From an uncultured Pelagibacteraceae bacterium (GTDB lineage: Bacteria > Pseudomonadota > Alphaproteobacteria > Pelagibacterales > AG-422-B15), in the NCBI GenBank assembly GCA_902527075.1, contig CABZNM010000001.1, positions 58,187 through 122,186 of the forward strand: a DNA stretch of 64,000 nucleotides. Reading direction: 5' to 3'. Positions 54,570-63,579 of this stretch are shown here, piece by piece (positions within the stretch are counted from its first letter, which is position 1; every line of letters begins with the position of its first letter). The position numbers were made by a program, and so were the translations under genes. A model generated the notes under the pieces. The model saw only the letters and a list, made by a program, of their open reading frames with translations, made no database searches and had not been told where the DNA came from.

Positions 54570-55638
54570 TTATCCGTTTGCCTTTCATAAAAATAGCCTT
54601 TTTGTCAAGTGGCCATCTAGGTCTAGGTTTAAAATTTAATTTATCAAAGAGACCTCTTTCGTATCGCTCAATACCTGCATAAGCAATCATTGCTCCATTA
54701 TCAGTACATAATTTAAGTGAGGGGAAATAAATTTTGCAGTTTATTTCGTCTTCAAGGTTCTCGAGTGAGCTACGAATAAATTGATTAGCTGCAACTCCTC
54801 CAGCAACAACAATATTTACAGTGTCTTTATTTTTGGTTTCATTATTAAAAGTTTTTATTGACTGTTGAGTTTTTTTTAAGAGTATTTCAACTATTGTTTT
54901 TTGAAATGAAGCTGAAATATCACATTTGAATTTTTGAGTAATTTTTTTGTTTAATACTTTTTGAGCAACTGAAGACTTTAATCCTGAGAAGGAAAAATCT
55001 GAATTTTTTTCATGAATTAGTGGCATTGGAAATTCATATTTATCTGGATTTCCCATAGCAGCACACTTTTCGATTAATGGACCACCTGGGTAACCTAGAT
55101 TTAGAAGTCTCGCTGTTTTATCAAAAGCTTCACCCAGAGCATCGTCGAGTGTTGTTCCAATCCTTTTGTAAAGATTAAATTTTTTTATAATCGTGAATTC
55201 AGTATGTCCTCCTGACACCAATAATAGTAAATATGGAAATTCGATCTTATGTTCTAACAAAACTGATAGAGCATGTCCTTCAAGGTGATTGATTGCAATA
55301 AAAGGTAGTCCCAGTGCAGATGCCATGGTTTTTGCAAAAACTGTTCCAACTATGAGACCACCTAATAATCCTGGACCTGCAGTTGCAGCAATTGCGTCTA
55401 AATCTTTAAATTGAATTTTTGCTTCTTTTAATGCAAGTAAGGTTATTTTATCTATTATTTCTGAGTGAGCTCTAGCAGCCAGTTCGGGAACTACTCCTCC
55501 AAAATCTTTATGAACGTTAAGTTGACCTCGGACTATGTTTGATAAAATTTTGACATTACCATCAGACATCTTCTCAACTATAGAAACAGACGTCTCATCA
55601 CAGCTTGTTTCAATCCCTAGTACTCTTGTTTTTTTCAT
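54562..55638 (-). CDS. tsaD: tRNA N6-adenosine threonylcarbamoyltransferase TsaD
   Basis: Transfers the threonylcarbamoyl group to A37 of ANN-reading tRNAs (t6A). ASKHA-fold protein of 358 residues: GIETSCDETS at the start, metal-binding HLEGHALS, LLVSGGHTEF, the late NIVVAGGVAANQF, and CTDNGAMIAYAG. Divergent from hemC across a 106-base gap, as in many alphaproteobacteria. Confidence 0.97.
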   Translation of the reverse strand: MKKTRVLGIETSCDETSVSIVEKMSDGNVKILSNIVRGQLNVHKDFGGVVPELAARAHSEIIDKITLLALKEAKIQFKDLDAIAATAGPGLLGGLIVGTVFAKTMASALGLPFIAINHLEGHALSVLLEHKIEFPYLLLLVSGGHTEFTIIKKFNLYKRIGTTLDDALGEAFDKTARLLNLGYPGGPLIEKCAAMGNPDKYEFPMPLIHEKNSDFSFSGLKSSVAQKVLNKKITQKFKCDISASFQKTIVEILLKKTQQSIKTFNNETKNKDTVNIVVAGGVAANQFIRSSLENLEDEINCKIYFPSLKLCTDNGAMIAYAGIERYERGLFDKLNFKPRPRWPLDKKAIFMKGKRINV

Positions 55639-55744
55639 TGGCTTTAAATAATAATGACTATGAAAAAATATAAAATATATTTAATAAACTAATTTTTTAA
55701 TGTCTATGGCATTCTATAAAACATATAAGTAACATAACAGAAAC

Positions 55745-56707
55745 ATGAATAATCAAAATAAAATTACTATAGGAATTAGAGACAGCAAACTATCTAAAGC
55801 CCAAACCCAAGAATTTATTATGCTTGCTGAAAAAAATATTGAAGAAATTAATAAAGATAGATTTGATTTAAAGTTTATAAAAACGTCTGGTGATATTCAT
55901 AATTCTGAGCGGCTTGATAGAATTGGTGGAAAAGGACTTTTTATCAAAGAAATAGAGGAGCGTATATTATCAAATGAAGTTGATATCGGCGTGCATTCAA
56001 TAAAAGACATGCCAGCCATTAGTAACGAAAATTTAGAAATATTCTGCTATATGCAAAGGTTTGATAATTCAGATGTATTGATATCAAATTCCCAAAAAAA
56101 ACTTGCTAATTTGGATAGTGGATCAATCGTTGGAACAAGTTCTGTTAGAAGAAGGGCCCAAATTTTAAATTTTAGGAAAGACTTAAATATTAAACTTTTA
56201 AGAGGCAATGTAGATACTCGGGTTACAAAATTAAGAAACAAAGAATACGATGCAATTATTTTAGCTTATGCAGGATTAAAAAGGTTGAATATGGAAAGTG
56301 AAATAACAGAAATACTTTCTGGTAAATATTTTTTACCCGCAGCTGGTCAAGGAGCGGTTGGTATCCAATCAAAAACAAATAGCAGATTTAGAAAAATTTT
56401 TAAAAACATTAATGATAAGAAGACTGAGTTGACCATTAGTGCAGAAAGAAGTTTCCTTAAAACTATTAAGGCTAATTGTAATAGTCCAGTAAGTGTTTAT
56501 GCTAAAATAAAAAATCAAAAACTAAATTTGCAATGTCAAATTTTATCTCACGACGGGGAACTAATCTTTGATGAAAGTATGAGCAGCACACCAGAAGAGG
56601 GCCAGAGTATCGGAGGAGAATTAGGTAATAACGCTATAAAAAAATTAGGCCAAGATACAATTAATAAATTAGATAGCTTAAAAGATGATTTTAATTACAC
56701 GCCCTAG
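55745..56707 (+). CDS. hemC: Hydroxymethylbilane synthase (porphobilinogen deaminase)
   Basis: Polymerises four porphobilinogens to hydroxymethylbilane. GIRDSKLSKAQ, FIKTSGD, GGKGLFIKEIE, catalytic Asp88 in GVHSIKDMP, GTSSVRRRAQ, LRGNVDTR, and cofactor-binding Cys245 (KANCNSPV). The Cys is preceded by Asn, where most enzymes have Gly-Gly-Cys. Length 320 residues. Overlaps hemD by 23 bases; both act upstream of HemE encoded at 16542. Confidence 0.95.
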   Translation: MNNQNKITIGIRDSKLSKAQTQEFIMLAEKNIEEINKDRFDLKFIKTSGDIHNSERLDRIGGKGLFIKEIEERILSNEVDIGVHSIKDMPAISNENLEIFCYMQRFDNSDVLISNSQKKLANLDSGSIVGTSSVRRRAQILNFRKDLNIKLLRGNVDTRVTKLRNKEYDAIILAYAGLKRLNMESEITEILSGKYFLPAAGQGAVGIQSKTNSRFRKIFKNINDKKTELTISAERSFLKTIKANCNSPVSVYAKIKNQKLNLQCQILSHDGELIFDESMSSTPEEGQSIGGELGNNAIKKLGQDTINKLDSLKDDFNYTP

Positions 56708-57410
56708 AAAAGACTCTTATGAGTTACAACAAAAATTAAAAAAAATAAAAATTGATTCATTAGTTCAGGAATTATCTTCATTTAAAATATCAAAATCTCG
56801 ACTCGATTTATCAAATTCTATCATTTTGATCACCAGTACAAGATCTATTGATTACCTTGTAAAATCAAAGACACTCGAAACCTGCAAAAAAAGTAAGTTC
56901 TTAGTTATTGGAAAAACAACCTCAATGCGACTTAGGCAATTAGGATGCAAACGCATTATTGTATCTGCAAGCAATAGCAAGGAATTACTCAAAAAAACTA
57001 AACTTATTCTCAAGAAAAAGGATACTATAAAATTTCTATGTTCAAATATTTTCAATAAAGAACTTTTGAAATCTCTAAGAAAGTTGAAATATAATGTCGT
57101 GTTGTATATAGCTTATGAAACTCTTGCTATAAAAAAATTAAAAAAGTCAGTAGTTAGAAACTTGAAACAAGACAAAATAGTAGCGGCTATTTTTTTTTCT
57201 CAATTTTCCCTCAGTATTTTTATTAAATTATGCAAAACTGAGAACATTAAAAACTCTACTCTAAAGAAATTACATTATTTGTGCATAAGTAAGCGAGTCG
57301 CTTATCAAGCCACTCAGTTAGGTTATAAAGTACACTTATCCAAAGAACCCACGAAAGATTCAATTTTTAAGCTTATGAAAAGTATTTTGCCTAAGTATAA
57401 AAATATCTAA
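56685..57410 (+). CDS. hemD: Uroporphyrinogen-III synthase
   Basis: Cyclises hydroxymethylbilane to uroporphyrinogen III. The family is poorly conserved, but ILITRPRKDSYELQQKLKK at the start, IILITSTRSIDYL, and the second-domain pattern AIFFSQFSLSIFIKL with the ending CISKRVAYQATQLGYKVHLSKEPT follow the two-lobed HemD layout. Length 241 residues, very Lys-rich. Position overlapping hemC is the strongest support. Confidence 0.85.
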   Translation: MILITRPRKDSYELQQKLKKIKIDSLVQELSSFKISKSRLDLSNSIILITSTRSIDYLVKSKTLETCKKSKFLVIGKTTSMRLRQLGCKRIIVSASNSKELLKKTKLILKKKDTIKFLCSNIFNKELLKSLRKLKYNVVLYIAYETLAIKKLKKSVVRNLKQDKIVAAIFFSQFSLSIFIKLCKTENIKNSTLKKLHYLCISKRVAYQATQLGYKVHLSKEPTKDSIFKLMKSILPKYKNI

Positions 57411-57529
57411 TCATTACAATGGATTAGATTAATTTACAGACTTATTATATCGTTTATTTACAAGTGCGACTAATAAACACCATTCCTAAAAAAATTACAA
57501 AATGTCAGGAAATTAGAGCTTTTAATTGC

Positions 57530-57558
57530 TTGACTAAACTTGTTTTTTTCAGTTGAAT
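57530..57558 (+). promoter_or_regulatory. Sigma-70-type promoter before the DUF1302 gene
   Basis: TTGACT (57530-57535), a 17-base spacer, and TTGAAT (57553-57558), matching the -35 in five and the -10 in four of six positions. It lies in the 191-base gap after hemD. A start near 57565 would leave a short leader of about 37 bases with a strong Shine-Dalgarno, AAGAGGGGG (57587-57595). Confidence 0.4.
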
Positions 57559-57601
57559 GGATGGATAGTAAATTTCAATAAGTACTAAGAGGGGGACTTA
57601 T

Positions 57602-60355
57602 ATGTCAACGAATAATATTTTTAAAACAGCTGTGAGGTATCTTTTTGTTGTATTGCTTTTACAGTTATCAACATTAGCTGCTAAGGCTAATCAGGTATCA
57701 TTGGGAGGCTTCTCTGGCACCTTGACTACTACAATTTCATCAGGCTTCTCTATGAGAACTTCAGAAAATGATTGTAGATTGCTTCAAGGAGACTCGCTTG
57801 CAATAGAAGGTACCACGGAAGATCGATCATCCTTTACTTCACACGTTGGATACTATCCTGATAATGGAGGTGGTGGCTGTAATGTATATGAAGTCGATGC
57901 ATACGGAAATACATCTTCAAAAGCAATTACACGATTAAATGCAAACCAAGATGATGGAAAATTAAATTTTCAAAAAAATGATATTTTTGATGCAGGTAAT
58001 TCACTTGCAATAGGATTTTTTGGAACAAATGCTGATGGGGTTTCAGTCAATTTGTCTGGTATAGCTTATTATAATGCTGCATTAGACTTTAACTCTCCTC
58101 TTCATAAAGCCTTCACATCTGATCAAGAAGACAATTTCGAAAACCAATACAAGATTGGTAATGCATTCATCACTGCCCCTCTCAGTGACAATGTTGACAT
58201 AACAATTGGAAATTATGTACAATCACAGGGTGTAACTGCTTTATTGCCCATTGGTGTGAATGTGGTCAACCCAGTGAACTTACCTTTATTACGTTCTCCT
58301 GGTGTTTCTTTAAAAGATGCTCTTTTACCTCAAATGATGATAGGAGCAACTGCATTTCTTGATAGCGGTGTAACACTTGAAGCATATTACCAACTAGAAC
58401 AAAAAGAAACTGAGATTGATACTGCGCGTTCATTTTACTCAAGTGATTTTGTAGGTGTGGACTCAGTTGATGGAATTTTAAATTCTCCAAATTACCGTCA
58501 AAGAACAGACTTACCTTATGGTGGTAACTATCATAACGTAGCGGTTTGTTTAGCAGATGAGGAAGCAGCAAGTGTTTTCGGTTGTGGTGATTCTGGTCTA
58601 TTTGCTGGTATCAATGCAGATGGTTCGGGCACTCCCACAGTGGATACTGAGACATTATTCTATGACTTAGTTCAAGGTTTCTCTGATGGCAGCAACAGTG
58701 TGCTTAGTTTTGCAGGTCTTTCAGCTGGACAAGGTGGAGCTTCTTATGACACAGTCATAGACAACGTACTTGCAGGTCTTTTAACTAATGGAGGTATAGA
58801 TACCACTGAGTTTGTTGGTGTTCCTGGAGCAACGACTACGGGTGTAACTTTAACTGACGATCAAATTACAGGTTCTCTTGAAGCTCTGAGCGCTCAATAC
58901 AATGGCATTGGTAATAGTGGCGGATTAGTTGCTATTAGGCGTGCTCCTGATGCTCAAGCAAAAGATTCAGGTCAATATGGTATTAATTTAAGTGGTTATC
59001 TTGATACCATAGGTTCTGGTTTAGAATGGGGTGTGTATTTCAATAATTCTCATAGTACTGCACCAAGAGTTAGAATGCTTGCTATCCAAGACGGATATGC
59101 AACCACATTATTAGGTGCTATGGGTGGTTCTCATAGTGCTATTCTTGATTTTAGTGATGGAACTGCACATCTGTATGAGCAAGTTTTAGGTGGTGTTGCC
59201 TACAATGATCTACTTTGTAAAGCTGTCTTAGGGGCAGCAAGTGATGCTCTTAAAGCTTATGGAATAAATCAGGGCGCTGCTGGAACTGCAGCATATCTTC
59301 ATGATCCAGAAGCTTGTTATGCTAAATTTGACGCATCTGAAGATCCTGCTACTGCACATGCTGGTGGACAATTACAAGCCTTGGGCGCTTTATCAACTCT
59401 TGGATTTGGAATTGGTTCAAGATACCAGATTTACTATCCTGAAGACATCAAAACATATGGTGTTTCATTTGGTACAGGATTAGGGAGTTGGGCAACTAAT
59501 TTAGAGATTGCTTATAGACCTGATTTCCCGTTACAAATTTCTGTGCCTCAGCAAGTTTTCAATATATTTGATTCAACTGGAGGAACAGCCGTACAGAGTT
59601 ATGCAACAACTGCTGCGGGAGTTGGGCAAGGAGTGATTGGTGCAACTGCTTTAGCTGGGCTTGAAGCGTTTAACGTTATCGCTAACACTAAATGGTCATC
59701 AATGCCTAATTGTGACATTTCATCTTCAACCGGGAAGGCTTCAACTGTGAGCGGTTATGTAGAATGTGATGGTACTGCTGAGCATGATGTCTGGACTGTT
59801 GATATGAATACGGCTCGCTCATTCACTGCTTCAGAACCATTTATCCAAAATGCAGGAGCAGATGGTGGCAGTTTACTTGTAGAGATTGGTGCAGTAATAC
59901 TTAATGGCTATAATCATTCGCAGGGTCTAGTTCAAACAAACCATCAATCTTTTGGTTTTGATGTTTATCAAAACGGTTGCAACGATTCACTTGGTACTGC
60001 GGTCGCGTCTTTCCAGAGTAATGCACTCTTTGGAGACGGTTATTGTGAAACCAATGCAGGACCAGATGAATTAGCTATGACTTCGCGTATTCGTGGTTCA
60101 TTAAACTACTTTAACTTCAATAATTCTCCTTGGAGCTTCTCACCATCGATTGGAATCGATTATGATTTCCTAGGAAATGCTCCAACATCAATTGGTGGAT
60201 GGGTTGAAGATGAAGCAAGTGTTACTATTGGTAGTAGTTTTACGAACGGCGGTACAACGGTAGGTCTTAACTACGTAGCTGAGTTAGGAAAGTATGATGA
60301 TAACGTAAACTCTGATAGAGATTATGTCTCTGCATCAGTAACTCATTCATTTTAA
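57602..60355 (+). CDS. DUF1302-type outer-membrane protein
   Basis: 917 residues with a signal peptide (cleavage near AKA, residue 29). Mature part is rich in Gly, Ser, Asn and aromatic-alternating strands. It starts with the DUF1302-like block FSGTLTTTISSGFSMRTSEND, then LNANQDDGKLNFQKNDIFDAG, NAFITAPLSDNVDITIGNYVQSQG, and ends with SASVTHSF, a barrel C-terminus. Cys occur in pairs (NDCRLL/GGCNVY, VCLADEE/FGCGD, NCDISS/VECDG, NGCNDS/GYCETN), suggesting disulfide-tied surface loops. It is long for the family, with an expanded middle (about 330-600). Likely a hydrophobic-solute channel (inference). The DUF1329 gene follows after 19 bases. Confidence 0.85.
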   Translation: MSTNNIFKTAVRYLFVVLLLQLSTLAAKANQVSLGGFSGTLTTTISSGFSMRTSENDCRLLQGDSLAIEGTTEDRSSFTSHVGYYPDNGGGGCNVYEVDAYGNTSSKAITRLNANQDDGKLNFQKNDIFDAGNSLAIGFFGTNADGVSVNLSGIAYYNAALDFNSPLHKAFTSDQEDNFENQYKIGNAFITAPLSDNVDITIGNYVQSQGVTALLPIGVNVVNPVNLPLLRSPGVSLKDALLPQMMIGATAFLDSGVTLEAYYQLEQKETEIDTARSFYSSDFVGVDSVDGILNSPNYRQRTDLPYGGNYHNVAVCLADEEAASVFGCGDSGLFAGINADGSGTPTVDTETLFYDLVQGFSDGSNSVLSFAGLSAGQGGASYDTVIDNVLAGLLTNGGIDTTEFVGVPGATTTGVTLTDDQITGSLEALSAQYNGIGNSGGLVAIRRAPDAQAKDSGQYGINLSGYLDTIGSGLEWGVYFNNSHSTAPRVRMLAIQDGYATTLLGAMGGSHSAILDFSDGTAHLYEQVLGGVAYNDLLCKAVLGAASDALKAYGINQGAAGTAAYLHDPEACYAKFDASEDPATAHAGGQLQALGALSTLGFGIGSRYQIYYPEDIKTYGVSFGTGLGSWATNLEIAYRPDFPLQISVPQQVFNIFDSTGGTAVQSYATTAAGVGQGVIGATALAGLEAFNVIANTKWSSMPNCDISSSTGKASTVSGYVECDGTAEHDVWTVDMNTARSFTASEPFIQNAGADGGSLLVEIGAVILNGYNHSQGLVQTNHQSFGFDVYQNGCNDSLGTAVASFQSNALFGDGYCETNAGPDELAMTSRIRGSLNYFNFNNSPWSFSPSIGIDYDFLGNAPTSIGGWVEDEASVTIGSSFTNGGTTVGLNYVAELGKYDDNVNSDRDYVSASVTHSF

Positions 60356-60374
60356 TTAGGGAAAGGTAAAAAAA

Positions 60375-61592
60375 ATGAAAAAATTCAAAATGATAAACTT
60401 AATTGTGACGGCTCTTGTCTCTCTTGGGTTAACTGTGTCAGTAGCATTCGCTGGCGGTCACAAATATACGATCGATTCATCAAATTATAATGAGTACACA
60501 GACTTGTTATCTGCAGGTCAGCTTACGATGTTTGCTGCTTATCCTGATACATTTAGAATGGATGTGCATGAGACAGGTCCTGACTGTGAGGTCAATCCTG
60601 ATATTAAAGCAATATCTCAAACTAATGGAACCATGATCAATGATAATGAAGGTCTTGAACTTCCTAATGCTGGACAAATTCCTTTCCCAAATCCTACTGA
60701 GGCTCAGCATTTTATTTGGAATACAAGAATGAATGGGAGCAATACGTCAGCTGTTTATAGAATTGCAACTTCTACTAATGTTCAAGCTGATGGATCTATC
60801 ATCATAGGTCAACAGGAAACAAATATTGTCTTTCCGAGAAATCCAAATGCTGTGTCTCAATATGCTGACAAAAATATTTATGCAATGTTCATGCAGAAAA
60901 ACTTAGGACCACCAAGATCGGCTGGTCTTACCACACTTGTTCATGACTTTATTGATAGCTACATGCAACCACGTAAAGCATGGCAATATAACCCCGCTAC
61001 TCGAAGAGTGCGAAGAGCACCTGACATTACATATGACACTGTGCTCGCTGCAGGTGGAGGTATTGTTGTAGTTGATCAATATGGTGGGTTTAACGGCGCA
61101 CAAGACAAATACGACTGGAAATACGAAGGTAAGAAAAAGATGATTGTTGCAATGAATAATGACTCTTTAGCCAATAATGCTCTTGAAACAACGCATACCC
61201 AATTTCACTTAGATCCTGATTATGTTAGATATGAGGAAAGAGATGTACATGTTGTTCATGCTCAATTGAGACCTGGTCAAAGGCATCTTTATACATCTAG
61301 AACATTCTATGTCATTGATGATGATTTTTATGGTTTAGCAATTATGGATGCTTTTGATGAAAATGGTGACATGTTAAGACACCAGTTCAACACGACAACT
61401 AGTGCATACGGTGGATTAGCCACAAATGAGTGTTATCTTATGGGTGAATTTACTGTAGATTTTGCTACAAGAACATACTCTGGTAACAATTTACTAGGTG
61501 ATGGTATCAGTAATATATCTACGATCTACAATGGTGAAGAGAAGCCAGCCAGCTTTTTTACTCCTGACGGATTAAGAAGATACGCTAGGTAA
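60375..61592 (+). CDS. DUF1329 periplasmic protein
   Basis: 405 residues, signal peptide cleaved near residue 26 (AFA/GG). The mature protein is the DUF1329 domain, related to the LolA/LolB-like fold: INDNEGLELPNAGQIPFPNPTEA, QYNPATRRVRRAPDITYDTV, and WKYEGKKKMIVAMNN. DUF1329 proteins are encoded with DUF1302 barrels and RND exporters in several hydrocarbon- and steroid-using bacteria. A carrier or lipoprotein-like role is proposed, not shown. SD AGGGAAAGG lies close before the ATG. Confidence 0.9.
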   Translation: MKKFKMINLIVTALVSLGLTVSVAFAGGHKYTIDSSNYNEYTDLLSAGQLTMFAAYPDTFRMDVHETGPDCEVNPDIKAISQTNGTMINDNEGLELPNAGQIPFPNPTEAQHFIWNTRMNGSNTSAVYRIATSTNVQADGSIIIGQQETNIVFPRNPNAVSQYADKNIYAMFMQKNLGPPRSAGLTTLVHDFIDSYMQPRKAWQYNPATRRVRRAPDITYDTVLAAGGGIVVVDQYGGFNGAQDKYDWKYEGKKKMIVAMNNDSLANNALETTHTQFHLDPDYVRYEERDVHVVHAQLRPGQRHLYTSRTFYVIDDDFYGLAIMDAFDENGDMLRHQFNTTTSAYGGLATNECYLMGEFTVDFATRTYSGNNLLGDGISNISTIYNGEEKPASFFTPDGLRRYAR

Positions 61593-61619
61593 TCTAACTA
61601 ATAAAAAATTGAACATTTG

Positions 61620-61653
61620 AAAACCTGACTTAGTTAAGTCTAAGTCAGGTTTT
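61620..61653 (+). terminator. Terminator-like hairpin between DUF1329 and Ycf48-like genes
   Basis: AAAACCTGACTTAG (61620-61633) pairs perfectly with CTAAGTCAGGTTTT (61640-61653) around the loop TTAAGT. The following sequence is TT-rich only briefly (AAGCTTTTAAGG), and the SD of the next gene begins 9 bases later. It may end most transcripts, or protect the upstream mRNA 3' end while allowing some read-through. Confidence 0.65.
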
Positions 61654-61671
61654 AAGCTTTTAAGGATACCA

Positions 61672-62796
61672 GTGAGAAGAATAATACTTATACTCTATAT
61701 ATTGTGGCCAATTAGCCTTCATGCAGACCTCAATTTTAATTATGGAAGTGGTATTGCGGCTAAAACTGATTATGCAGAAAAGTCCTTGATTACATCAATG
61801 GAAAAAGTTGGAGATCGTATTTATGCAGTTGGTGTTCACGGTATTATAATGTTTTCTGATAATAATGGTAACTCTTGGACTCAAGCTGATTATGTTCCCT
61901 ACCAAAACACATTGACAGACATCAGCTGCTCCTCTGTAAAAATGTGTTGGGCAACAGGGCACGATGCAACAATATTGCATTCAAGTGATAGTGGACTTAA
62001 CTGGGTTAAGCAATATGAAGACTATGATTTCGATGCACCTTTATTATCAATTCACATGTATGACGATGAAGATGGAATAGCGATAGGGGCTTTTGCTTTA
62101 TCACTTAGAACCTCTAACGGAGGTGAAAGTTGGGATTATTTGTTCTTAGATGATGATGATTATCAACCACATTTAAATTATGTATACGGAGATAATCAAG
62201 CGTGGAGGAAATCAGCTAAGGATGAAGGATATGCAGTAGGTGAAATTGGAAAATATTATATATCCGACGACCGTGGCCTTAATTGGCTTGTTGTAGACAC
62301 TGGTTATTTTGGTTCGTATTGGTCTGGTGTAAAAGTTGACGAAGGTCAATCACTATTGTTTGGCATGTCTGGAAACGTCACTCTTTCAACATTGTACGAT
62401 TTAAATGACCCAGTTCCTGCTAACAAGTCAGCTTCAATATCATGTTATGAATCAGGTTACTATGAAGGTGATTGTAAAATATTTGTATTTGATGACTTAA
62501 ATATTGGTTCAAAAAATAGCCTTACGAATGCGATTGTTTTGGATGATGGTCGAGTAGCTATAACTGGGAATGGTGGTGTAGTTTCAATTATTGATTTAGT
62601 AAAAAAAATGAACATTGAAACATGTGTCAGATCTGATCGATTGAGTAATACCTCAATAATTCCTCTTGGTTCTGATGAGTTTTTAATTGCCGGCGAAAAA
62701 GGTATTAGGAAGCATAGCATGTCTCAGTGCTATGAAAATTTTGTATCCAAAAAAAATAACTCTCAAGATTCCTATATCGAAGTTAAAATAAACTAA
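61672..62796 (+). CDS. Secreted Ycf48/BNR-repeat protein
   Basis: 374 residues starting with GTG, supported by AAGGAT (61662-61667). Short signal peptide ends near HA (18). The mature part is a beta-propeller of Ycf48/BNR type: repeated units such as GIIMFSDNNGNSWTQ, TILHSSDSGLNWVKQ, LSLRTSNGGESWDYL and YYISDDRGLNWLVVD show the SxDxGxxW motif. In plants Ycf48 helps photosystem II assembly; bacterial relatives beside DUF1302/DUF1329/RND genes are of unknown role. No photosynthesis genes are nearby. Next gene starts one base after its stop. Confidence 0.85.
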   Translation: MRRIILILYILWPISLHADLNFNYGSGIAAKTDYAEKSLITSMEKVGDRIYAVGVHGIIMFSDNNGNSWTQADYVPYQNTLTDISCSSVKMCWATGHDATILHSSDSGLNWVKQYEDYDFDAPLLSIHMYDDEDGIAIGAFALSLRTSNGGESWDYLFLDDDDYQPHLNYVYGDNQAWRKSAKDEGYAVGEIGKYYISDDRGLNWLVVDTGYFGSYWSGVKVDEGQSLLFGMSGNVTLSTLYDLNDPVPANKSASISCYESGYYEGDCKIFVFDDLNIGSKNSLTNAIVLDDGRVAITGNGGVVSIIDLVKKMNIETCVRSDRLSNTSIIPLGSDEFLIAGEKGIRKHSMSQCYENFVSKKNNSQDSYIEVKIN

Positions 62797-62797
62797 A

Positions 62798-63565
62798 ATG
62801 CGAGTTAAAGGTAAAGTTGCAATCGTTACAGGAGCTGCTTCTGGACTTGGTTTTGCAGCTGCACAAAAGCTTTTAAATGAAGGGGCTAAGGTCATATTAA
62901 CGGATATTAATAACGATATCCTTAATTCAATGGATGAAAGGCTCTCTGCATTTTCTTCCTCACAATTCAAAACATATCATCATGACGTTTCATCAGAAGA
63001 ATCTTGGAAAGAAGTAATTGATCAATCAGAACTTGATTTTGAAGGTGTTAATATATTAATAAATAGTGCTGGTATTAGTCTTGGAGCAGATATTGTATCA
63101 ACAGATTTTGAAGTATGGAAAAAAGTTCATCAAGTAAACCTGGATAGTGTCTTCCTTGGTTGTAAGTATGCTACTCCTGTAATAGCAAAATATGGATTAG
63201 GTTCTATTATCAATATATCTTCAATTTCTGGAATTGTTGCCGGATGGAATACAGCAGCCTACAATTCATCTAAGGCAGGTGTAAGACATCTGACTAAGTC
63301 AGTTGCATTATATTGTGCTAAGAAAGGTTACAACATCAGATGTAATTCAATACATCCTGCATTTGTAAATACACCTATCCTTGATCCATTAAAGCAGGCG
63401 TTTGGAGAAGATGAAGCTGTAAAAAAATTAGCAAGGCAAATACCGATTAACCGTATAGGCGATCCTGAAGATGTCGCATTTGCCATATTGTATTTAGCAT
63501 CAGATGAGTCAAAATTTATGACTGGAACAGAGATAGTTCTGGATGGCGGCCTTAGTGCCATGTAG
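62798..63565 (+). CDS. Short-chain dehydrogenase/reductase (hydroxysteroid-DH-like)
   Basis: Classical SDR of 255 residues. Cofactor loop TGAASGLG (11-18), Asp36 after strand 2 (LTDIN) indicating NAD preference, NSAG (89-92), catalytic Ser142, Tyr155 and Lys159 (YNSSKAG), with RIGDPEDVAFAILYLASDES and a C-terminal LDGG. The sequence resembles glucose-1-dehydrogenase and 3-beta/7-alpha-hydroxysteroid dehydrogenases. Placed one base after the Ycf48-like gene, it may oxidise the compound handled by the DUF1302/DUF1329 set (inference). Confidence 0.9.
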   Translation: MRVKGKVAIVTGAASGLGFAAAQKLLNEGAKVILTDINNDILNSMDERLSAFSSSQFKTYHHDVSSEESWKEVIDQSELDFEGVNILINSAGISLGADIVSTDFEVWKKVHQVNLDSVFLGCKYATPVIAKYGLGSIINISSISGIVAGWNTAAYNSSKAGVRHLTKSVALYCAKKGYNIRCNSIHPAFVNTPILDPLKQAFGEDEAVKKLARQIPINRIGDPEDVAFAILYLASDESKFMTGTEIVLDGGLSAM

Positions 63566-63579
63566 GTTTTAAGTTATTG

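Noticed and set aside
57405..57429. Hairpin ATCTAATC/GATTAGAT at the hemD stop
   Set aside because: Only 8 AT-rich pairs with a 9-base loop and no T run; too weak to call a terminator.
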